A DNA stretch of 45,539 nucleotides from JAZFYD01 sp036443405. GTDB lineage: Bacteria; Planctomycetota; PLA2. The notes beneath the pieces are model-generated. The model did no database searches and was not told the origin of the DNA. It saw only the letters and a program-made list of their open reading frames with translations. This document shows, one piece after another, positions 40,479 to 45,539 of the stretch (the first letter of the stretch is position 1; every line of letters begins with the position of its first letter). Position numbers and translations under genes: made by a program. The stretch spans positions 1 to 45,539 of the forward strand of contig JAZFYD010000210.1 in assembly GCA_036443405.1 (NCBI GenBank), read 5' to 3'.

Positions 40479-41258
40479 GTGAGCGCTGCACTCCTGCTTC
40501 CTGTGCTGTTCTTTGGCCTGATCGGTGCGCCCGGCGATGCCGACGGTCTGATCACGCTGCGATATCGCTTCCAAAAGGGCCTCGTCTACGAGGACCGGAC
40601 CGAGCGGGCTTTTTACATGAAGGCGGTCGATGCGGAGTCCGGCAAGACCGCCATCTGGGACCTAACGTCGGAGGAGGTTTTGCGCCGCACCGTGATTGCC
40701 GTGGACGAGACCGAGCACCCGACGATGGAGCGCGTCGAAGTCTTGAAGTTCAGCCGCACGATCACCGCGATGCCCAACCGGCGTCCCGGAGTGGTCCCGG
40801 ACCCCGCGGCTGGGAAGACGTTTTTGTGGCGGCTCACCAAAAAGGGCTGGCGGCTCTACAACAAGTCCGAGCGTGACGTGACGGACGCCTACACGCGGCT
40901 GGTCGCGCGCCTGAAGAACTGGCGGGATGCTCGACTCCCGGAGAAACCGATCGCGGTCGGTGGCACGTGGTCGGTTCCCTACGCGACGTTTTTGCGCACA
41001 TCCGGCAGCGCGGTGCCGGATGGCGTGAAAGGCCTTGTGCGCTTCAAGCTCGAATCGGTGAAAGACGGCCGCGCGAAGATCACGTTCTCCATCGTCGGCG
41101 AGGAGACCGGCAACAAACACACGTTCCACGGGATCTGGATGTTCGACTCGAAAAACGGCCGCGACCTCTCGCTCGAGAACACCGGCAAGATCGAATCCGC
41201 CGACGGCAAGACCGGCAAGGGCAACGCGCGCAGCAAGCGCACGATCACTTATCAGTAG
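40479..41258 (+). CDS. Exported hypothetical protein
   Basis: Protein of 259 residues with a probable signal peptide (MSAALLLPVLFFGLIGAPGDADG). I do not recognise the family. The body looks like a beta-rich domain beginning 'TLRYRFQKGLVYEDRTERAF' with later 'VGGTWSVPYATFL' and 'RAKITFSIVGEETGNK', a layout seen in uncharacterised exported proteins that describe barrel-like or lipocalin-like sheets; this is only an impression. The GTG start is preceded by TAAGAT (40467-40472) ending 6 nt upstream and no Shine-Dalgarno. The last 14 nt overlap the end of the convergent gene on the minus strand. Confidence 0.75.
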   Translation: MSAALLLPVLFFGLIGAPGDADGLITLRYRFQKGLVYEDRTERAFYMKAVDAESGKTAIWDLTSEEVLRRTVIAVDETEHPTMERVEVLKFSRTITAMPNRRPGVVPDPAAGKTFLWRLTKKGWRLYNKSERDVTDAYTRLVARLKNWRDARLPEKPIAVGGTWSVPYATFLRTSGSAVPDGVKGLVRFKLESVKDGRAKITFSIVGEETGNKHTFHGIWMFDSKNGRDLSLENTGKIESADGKTGKGNARSKRTITYQ

Positions 41259-42624
41259 CGCCGCCGGACTGGCTTGGCTGGGCAGGCTTGGCCGCCGCAG
41301 CCTTCGCTTTCGCGCGCTCGCGTTTGACCCATTCGCCCCGGTTGGCTCGCCACCACTTCTCCAGCTGCCTCACCTCGGTCTTGGATTTCGCGTTCACAAC
41401 CCGCCCGATCCAATCAAACATCGCGTCCTGAATCGGTTTAACCCACGGGCCGTGTGCGCCATCCTCGCGCAGGATCGCCACGAAGCGATCGATCGTCGAG
41501 TAGTGCTTGTGCGCGAGCAGCGCGTTGACCGCCATGTAGCGGGTGTTGCGGTTCCAGGCCAGGCGCAGCAGCGTGTGCCGGGCCTTGGCCTGTTTGAAGT
41601 TGCGCAGCGACGAGACGGCGATCTCGCGAACCCGTTTGTTGGTCGTGTGCTCGGCGACGCTCACGATGAACTTGAAGTCCTCGGGCTTGGCCGCTTCGCC
41701 GAGACGCCGCACACAGATCTCATGGATCGGCGATTTCGGATTTGCCGAGAACTCCCGCAGCAAACCGAGGATGTCTTCATCGCGGCGCACGGCCAGTTCG
41801 CGTGTGACCTCATCGATGAGCGCGCGATCTCCGCTTTGCAGAAAGCCACGCAGACGCTCCACGGAGCTGCCCTTCGACGTCACCTGAATGGGGGACGTCG
41901 CATACTTCGACTTTCCCAACGGGCGCAGGTCCGAGCCGGCGCCGAGCAGTTCCCAAACCGAGGTCTCGTATCGAACGTGCAGCGTCTTCGTGCCGGGCCG
42001 GTCCAGCGGTGATCCGTCGCCTTCGACCCGGATGCGGAACTTCAGACGCCCACCCGGGTCCACGATCGGGAACATGCCCGCCACTCCGGCGTCGGAAGCC
42101 CCGACCTGCTCGACCAGTTCCACCTTGTCCGGCGTCGGGCGCCAGATCGACCCGTCTTCCGCGACCACGGAAAACAGGCTGAGCGACCGGACGGCGATCA
42201 CCTGACCTATCGCGCCACGTGTCCTCCCGTCGTTGCGGTTCGTCGCGTCGAAGCCCAGGCGTCGGTCCGTGTCGTTGAGCAACTCGACGAACAGCATGAG
42301 CGGTCGGCCGAGCTTGTGGTCGCGCCGGCTGGCCCCGGTCAGGTCGAACTGTACGGTCTGAAAGTGCCGCATCACCTGCCGCAGCGCATGCCGCACGTCG
42401 GGATCTCTGTGATGCAGCGTCTTCAGGACCGGGAGGATGTCCGGGCCGAGGGCCATCAGGTCGAGCCGCGCCTGCTCGCGGATGTCGGCGCGCGGCGAAG
42501 CCAGGAATTCGACGTAGGCGTCGATCTTCTCGCGCGTCTCTTTCGAGACTTCGGCCTTGCGCGGTCCCGCCGATGCGGCGGCCGCAATCAAGAGCAGAAG
42601 GAGTCCGGTCCGGGCCTGTCCCAC
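41245..42624 (-). CDS. Exported HEAT-like repeat protein with C-terminal W-WW-N motif
   Basis: Secreted protein of 459 residues, signal peptide about 1-19 (ends ASAG). A short HEAT-like region (about 30-90: 'PRADIREQARLDLMALG', 'DPDVRHALRQVMRHF') is followed by a beta-rich domain (about 92-250: 'GRPLMLFVELLNDTDRRLGF', 'GRLKFRIRVEGDG'), then a longer HEAT-like array (about 255-415: 'RVREIAVSSLRNFKQAKAR', 'RYMAVNALLAHKH'). The chain ends with 'LEKWWRANRGEWVKRER', resembling the W-x2-WW-x2-N motif in the 45305 protein. A GTG start is used. Probable binding or scaffold protein; function unknown. Confidence 0.8.
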   Translation of the reverse strand: MGQARTGLLLLLIAAAASAGPRKAEVSKETREKIDAYVEFLASPRADIREQARLDLMALGPDILPVLKTLHHRDPDVRHALRQVMRHFQTVQFDLTGASRRDHKLGRPLMLFVELLNDTDRRLGFDATNRNDGRTRGAIGQVIAVRSLSLFSVVAEDGSIWRPTPDKVELVEQVGASDAGVAGMFPIVDPGGRLKFRIRVEGDGSPLDRPGTKTLHVRYETSVWELLGAGSDLRPLGKSKYATSPIQVTSKGSSVERLRGFLQSGDRALIDEVTRELAVRRDEDILGLLREFSANPKSPIHEICVRRLGEAAKPEDFKFIVSVAEHTTNKRVREIAVSSLRNFKQAKARHTLLRLAWNRNTRYMAVNALLAHKHYSTIDRFVAILREDGAHGPWVKPIQDAMFDWIGRVVNAKSKTEVRQLEKWWRANRGEWVKRERAKAKAAAAKPAQPSQSGGATDK

Positions 42625-42670
42625 AACGCAATTCTATCGTCGCGCCGGCAAGCGAGCGGCCGCCGGTTCT

Positions 42671-43537
42671 TCAAAAGAGGCCGGTGACCTTCTCCGTCGT
42701 GCGGAAATGCGTCTTGGCGACGGCGTCCAGGGCCTCCAGGCCGCCCCCTTCGAAGATCTGGCGCGCAACGCGGTCCACGTTGGATCCCGCGCCCTTGGGC
42801 AACTCCAGGCCCTGATCGTGGCCGAGTTCTTTGAGCGCGATCAGAAACTCCGCGCGCGCCAGCACCGACGCGGCGGCGACCGCCGGGTTGTCCTCGGCGC
42901 GGTGCCGGATCTCGACGTCGAGGTTGTGCAGGCCCTCGTTTTCGAGCGCGGCCTTTAGGCGTTCGGGGAAAGTAAATTGGTCGATGACGATGCGCTCGGT
43001 GCCGTCGCTGTCGCCCAGAGCTTCGCGCGCTGCCTCTGCGTGCATCGCGGACAGGAACAGCGCGACGTTGCCTTCGGCCGCGTGGCGTTCGTTGTATTCG
43101 GGCGGCATCATCGCGCGCACGAAGTGCGAGCAGCTCTCCCGCACCGCCACCGCCGCGCGCATCGTTGCGGAGTCCGAGAGCTTCTTGCAGTCCTTCACGC
43201 CGGCGCGCTGCAACATCGCGATCTGGCCGGGCTCGACCCGCACCGCGGCGACCACCAGCGGCCCGAAGTAGTCGCCCTTGCCGGACTCGTCGCTGCCCAC
43301 ACATGTCTGCGTCGGCATCGTGGCGGCCGGTACAGTCAGCCCCGCCCGCTCGAGGAACGCCTGTTCGCCCTTGCCCTGCACGACGACCTTCCCGCTCTTG
43401 TAGGCCGCCACGACCACCTCTTCACCGCGCGCCTGGTAGTGGCCATACGGCAGCGGCTTGAACGTGAAACCGCGGTCTTCGAGCTCCGCGCGCAGCGCAC
43501 GGATTTTCTCGGGGGGCATCTTGAGGCTGGTCGTCAC
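42671..43537 (-). CDS. rnhC: Ribonuclease HIII
   Basis: Cytosolic endonuclease that cuts the RNA strand of RNA:DNA hybrids, 288 residues. The N-terminal TBP-like substrate-binding domain (about 8-70) has 'VVAAYKSGKVVVQGKG'. The type 2 RNase H core carries the acidic residues in 'GSDESGKGDYFGP' (Asp83, Glu84) and 'IVIDQF' (Asp186), plus 'VKDCKKLSD' and 'AEDNPAVAAASVLARAEFL'. The extra N-terminal domain and GSDESGKGDYFGP signature favour HIII over HII. GTG 43537 overlaps the DUF72 stop (GTGA), which supports this start; ATG six codons further in is an alternative. Confidence 0.93.
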   Translation of the reverse strand: MTTSLKMPPEKIRALRAELEDRGFTFKPLPYGHYQARGEEVVVAAYKSGKVVVQGKGEQAFLERAGLTVPAATMPTQTCVGSDESGKGDYFGPLVVAAVRVEPGQIAMLQRAGVKDCKKLSDSATMRAAVAVRESCSHFVRAMMPPEYNERHAAEGNVALFLSAMHAEAAREALGDSDGTERIVIDQFTFPERLKAALENEGLHNLDVEIRHRAEDNPAVAAASVLARAEFLIALKELGHDQGLELPKGAGSNVDRVARQIFEGGGLEALDAVAKTHFRTTEKVTGLF

Positions 43538-44364
43538 GAAGCGAGATCCGGGTAGCGCCGGACGAGTTGCTCCGGCGGCTCGGCGGAGGTGCCACACAGT
43601 TCACGCGCGAGTTGGAACGCGTTGGCGACAGCCTTTCCGGCGAAGTGGTTGTTGGTGATCACGAAAGTCGTCTCGGCGTCCGCTGCGATGCGGCGGACAT
43701 GCGCCGTCCACTCTGAGAGTTCGGCCGGGCCGTACAGGTAATCGTACTTTTGGGCCGCCGTCGCCTTTTTGTCGAACCAGGCTTCTCGGTTGCGGCCGTG
43801 CAAACGCACATAACCGATAGGGCCGGTCGCAAAGCTTCCCGGTGGAATCGCGGTCGGCGTCGAGCAGATGTCGATGTTGCAGATCGAAAGATCGAGCCGC
43901 CGCAGAAAGTCGAGCGCCGGGTCCGTGATCCAACTGTTGTGGCGCACCTCGATCACCGTCGGCCAGCCGCTCAGCCCGCTCGCGAGCCGGCTCAGCCGCC
44001 GCCGGTTGTCCTGCGAGTTCTCGAAAAAGAACGGGAACTGCATCAGGATCGCACCCAGGCGGTCCGCGTCGCGGCAGACCGCCATGGCGTCGAGAAACGG
44101 CGCCAGTGTTTCGTCCTCACGCGCATGGGTCAGCCCGCGGTAGAGCTTGAACGCGAATCGGAAGTCCGGGCTGGCCTCGACCGAGCGCAACCACTTGGCC
44201 ACGTTCTCCGGCGTCGGCGGCCGGTAAAACGTCACGTTCATCTCGATGCAGGGGAAAAACCCCGCCATGAACGCGAGCGGGTCGAAGCCGCGCGGTTTGG
44301 CTTCCGGATAGACCGGGCCCTCCCAGTCCTTGTAGGAAAACCCCGCGGTGCCGACGCGAATCAC
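43534..44364 (-). CDS. DUF72 (YecE-like) family protein
   Basis: TIM-barrel-like DUF72 protein of 276 residues. Family features are the N-terminal 'IRVGTAGFSYKDWEGPVYP', 'IEMNVTFYRPPTPENVAKW', 'FRFAFKLYRGLTHARE', 'RLGAILMQFPFFF', 'VIEVRHNSW' and 'IGYVRLHGRN'. No enzymatic activity has been shown for this family. The start is GTG 44364, giving a full-length protein. It overlaps the RNase HIII gene by 4 nt, so the two are co-translated; the functional link is unclear. Confidence 0.93.
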   Translation of the reverse strand: MIRVGTAGFSYKDWEGPVYPEAKPRGFDPLAFMAGFFPCIEMNVTFYRPPTPENVAKWLRSVEASPDFRFAFKLYRGLTHAREDETLAPFLDAMAVCRDADRLGAILMQFPFFFENSQDNRRRLSRLASGLSGWPTVIEVRHNSWITDPALDFLRRLDLSICNIDICSTPTAIPPGSFATGPIGYVRLHGRNREAWFDKKATAAQKYDYLYGPAELSEWTAHVRRIAADAETTFVITNNHFAGKAVANAFQLARELCGTSAEPPEQLVRRYPDLAS

Positions 44365-44439
44365 AACGCCCGGAAGCTACCAGTTCCGGGGGGCCCGGGT
44401 TCCGAGGCCGCGATGGCCGCTGCGTGGCTGGCGCGAGGC

Positions 44440-44474
44440 AAAAAAAACAGGCCCCGGCGATTGCCGGAGCCTGT
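44440..44474 (-). terminator. Rho-independent terminator on the minus strand
   Basis: Read on the minus strand, ACAGGC pairs with GCCTGT and CCGGC/GCCGG continue the stem across one mismatch, with a 4-nt loop (44447-44474). Eight T residues follow (44447-44440). This is a textbook intrinsic terminator but no established gene lies upstream of it on the minus strand within the window spacer. Confidence 0.85.
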
Positions 44475-44546
44475 GAATTCGTTCGTGTCTCTTCCTGCGG
44501 GAAGCCTGCCCTTTTGGCCGCCGAATCGCCTTGTGGGGAACGTGTT

Positions 44547-44618
44547 TCAGCGTACGGGATACGGGCCAGCGCATTTAAAAAGCGTTGTGAAATTGTCAGC
44601 GACGATCCATGCGGTCAT
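44547..44618 (-). CDS. Possible 23-residue small peptide ORF
   Basis: ATG 44618 to TGA 44547 encodes 23 residues (MTAWIVADNFTTLFKCAGP.., 23 in all), with GGGAG about 6 nt upstream. It lies 73 nt before the orphan terminator, so it may be a small peptide gene or part of a small RNA. There is no family match I can recognise and chance occurrence is quite possible. Confidence 0.25.
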   Translation of the reverse strand: MTAWIVADNFTTLFKCAGPYPVR

Positions 44619-44711
44619 GGGCGTCTCCCGCGCAGGACACGGGTGAGGCTCGGTTGCCTCCGCAGTATTGGTATCCCTATTCGACCTTGGGGCAAGTCGT
44701 AAAATCTCGCG

Positions 44712-45251
44712 ATGGGATCCGTTTCATTGGCCGGCGGCGCAGAACTCAGCCCGGCGCTTTCGGCCGCGCTCGATAACGCCGCAGATTCACCGGTTCTTGA
44801 GGGCGACGGTTGCGAAGTGCGCGTGCGCCTTCTTCGCCCCGCCGCGGCGGAGCCCGCCGGTTTGGAGGTCGAGGACGCGTGGGCCGAGGCGGAGTTCGTG
44901 CTTGCGGGAGGGGCGCTCCTGCTTGTCGTCGACGGTGGGGTTCCAGCCGAATCGGAGTGGCGAGTTCTGAATGCGCTGCACCTTTCGGTGCCCCGGGCTC
45001 CGTTGCCGGACGCCGAGGCCCGGCCGACCACCCATCCCGCGATGGGCGGCATCGAGCCGATCCGCCTCACGGCGCCGATTCCCGTCAGCGGTGTCGGCCA
45101 CTCGCTCCTGCGGGTCGGCTCCGAGACCGTCGCGCTGTGCGGCGAGCGAGGCCGTGGCCGATTGATCCTATTGGGGAGTTCGTTGCCCCTTTTGGACTCC
45201 GATCCGTCGGTTGGGCTGGCCCTGTTCCGCTGGCTCTGCCAAAAACCCTAA
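44712..45251 (+). CDS. Hypothetical protein, possibly DUF4350/GATase-like
   Basis: Protein of 179 residues with no signal peptide or membrane helix. The order of a hydrophobic strand 'AEFVLAGGALLLVVDGG', a middle region, and a closing 'GRGRLILLGSSLPLLDSDPS' then 'LALFRWLCQ' resembles the DUF4350 or GATase-like fold in which a reporter-like strand precedes 'L-x-NxxLL'. Similarity is weak and I give it low weight. Start ATG 44712 has TAAAAT 6 nt upstream and no Shine-Dalgarno. The next gene starts 53 nt downstream. Confidence 0.65.
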   Translation: MGSVSLAGGAELSPALSAALDNAADSPVLEGDGCEVRVRLLRPAAAEPAGLEVEDAWAEAEFVLAGGALLLVVDGGVPAESEWRVLNALHLSVPRAPLPDAEARPTTHPAMGGIEPIRLTAPIPVSGVGHSLLRVGSETVALCGERGRGRLILLGSSLPLLDSDPSVGLALFRWLCQKP

Positions 45252-45304
45252 TAACGCCGAAAATCCCGCTCGGGGAGCGTTAAGGTCTTTGAGGCACTCT
45301 GTCT

Positions 45305-45539
45305 ATGCGCACCCTACTCGTCCTCTCCCTTTTGGTCTCGTCGGCCTTTGCTCACGGAGGTGCGTTTCGACCGCCGCCGCGAGGCAAACCGGGTGACCCC
45401 TTCACACCGACCGGCGGTGGTGGCGGACCGACCACGGCGTCGGGGCGCGGTACGGGCAAAGTAGCGGATTGGGAGGCGTGGTGGGCTTGGAACCGCGAGT
45501 TCTACTTGAGGACACGTGAGACCATCCGCAAGCGCACCG
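45305..45539 (+). CDS. Exported protein, N-terminal part (runs off window)
   Basis: Starts at ATG 45305 and is open to the window end, 78 residues visible. A clear signal peptide (MRTLLVLSLLVSSAFAHGG) is followed by a Pro/Gly-rich linker and then 'DWEAWWAWNREFYLRTRE'. This W-x2-WW-x2-N motif is, as far as I know, common in secreted HEAT-repeat proteins of planctomycetes, so the missing part is probably a HEAT-repeat array. GAGG lies about 12 nt upstream of the start. Confidence 0.8.
   Translation, partial: MRTLLVLSLLVSSAFAHGGAFRPPPRGKPGDPFTPTGGGGGPTTASGRGTGKVADWEAWWAWNREFYLRTRETIRKRT

Larger units (their letters stand above)
44365..44711. other. 347-nt intergenic region with a minus-strand terminator
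   Basis: This spacer between a minus-strand gene (DUF72) and a plus-strand gene holds a strong minus-strand terminator at 44440-44474 and a possible 23-residue ORF just upstream of it. The plus-strand end has TAAAAT (44700-44705) 6 nt before ATG 44712. Nothing recognisable as a known RNA family was found; in particular SRP RNA and tmRNA features are absent. Confidence 0.5.

Noticed and set aside
44377..44574. 65-residue minus-strand frame across the terminator
   Set aside because: It reads through the intrinsic terminator and is basic with no family likeness to any small ribosomal protein; the terminator itself argues against it.
44440..44640. SRP 4.5S RNA or tmRNA upstream of the orphan terminator
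   Set aside because: The conserved SRP domain IV loop (GGAA with the asymmetric AGCA side) and any tRNA-like ends are absent; the nearby CTTCC/GGAAG stem has a different loop.

Overview
The window is a 45.5 kb piece of a high-GC bacterial chromosome with dense gene packing, frequent GTG and TTG starts, and many 1-4 nt gene overlaps. Several features point to the Planctomycetota or a close PVC relative: a MoxR/DUF58/BatA-type VWA/DUF4175-like cluster, an FHA-Ser/Thr kinase, secreted squalene-cyclase-fold and PQQ-propeller proteins, an NPCBM domain, and secreted HEAT-like proteins carrying a W-x2-WW-x2-N signature. This placement is an inference from gene content; no rRNA or other marker gene is present. 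I saw no tRNA, rRNA, CRISPR array, transposase or phage gene.

Layout. (1) 1-7695 is a peptide-uptake and catabolism locus. On the minus strand lie a Thr/Ser dehydratase-like PLP enzyme, two paralogous OppA/DppA-type lipoproteins, OppB, and an OppC that runs off the window. An M19 dipeptidase is transcribed divergently. (2) 7816-11462 holds a minus-strand FHA-Ser/Thr kinase and a divergent plus-strand membrane-anchored protein with carboxypeptidase-regulatory-like repeats. (3) 11598-30178 is a long minus-strand cluster of twelve genes. Reading 5' to 3' it encodes MoxR, DUF58, BatA-type VWA, a second VWA/GATase-like protein, a DUF4175-like protein, then (after a terminator-like and repeat-rich gap) a coiled-coil protein, a TPR protein, an NPCBM protein, an HtrA-like protease, two HtrA-like pseudoproteases and a LecA-like protein. 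(4) 30525-37442 carries a secreted squalene-cyclase-fold protein, a 1530-residue propeller-TPR-propeller protein and an MFS transporter. (5) 37571-40409 has two VOC proteins, a divergent regulator with two HxlR domains, and a LysR regulator. (6) 40479-45539 holds secreted hypothetical proteins, RNase HIII, a DUF72 protein and two further genes, the last cut by the window edge.

How the genes may work together. MoxR ATPases with DUF58 and VWA proteins are generally viewed as chaperone-like modules acting on membrane or periplasmic partners. Here that module is followed by a translationally coupled set of exported proteins. One of them is an HtrA-family protease with an intact His-Asp-Ser triad, and the next two genes encode homologues in which all three catalytic residues are replaced. 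Two flanking proteins combine a small 'NG/SG-x3-G' beta domain with a lectin-like or carbohydrate-binding module. I regard this active protease plus two pseudoproteases plus glycan-binding modules, downstream of a MoxR-VWA module, as the best candidate for an undescribed system; its function is unknown.

Non-coding structure. A tandem REP-like palindrome (core CCAACGGCgtcaGCCGTTGG) sits just downstream of three minus-strand genes. Other items are a hexamer-repeat inverted-repeat spacer near 11.5 kb, paired hairpins near 21.2 kb, and a strong minus-strand terminator near 44.45 kb with no recognisable gene feeding it. Several first-in-transcript genes have a -10-like hexamer only 6-12 nt before the start and no clear Shine-Dalgarno, suggesting leaderless mRNAs.
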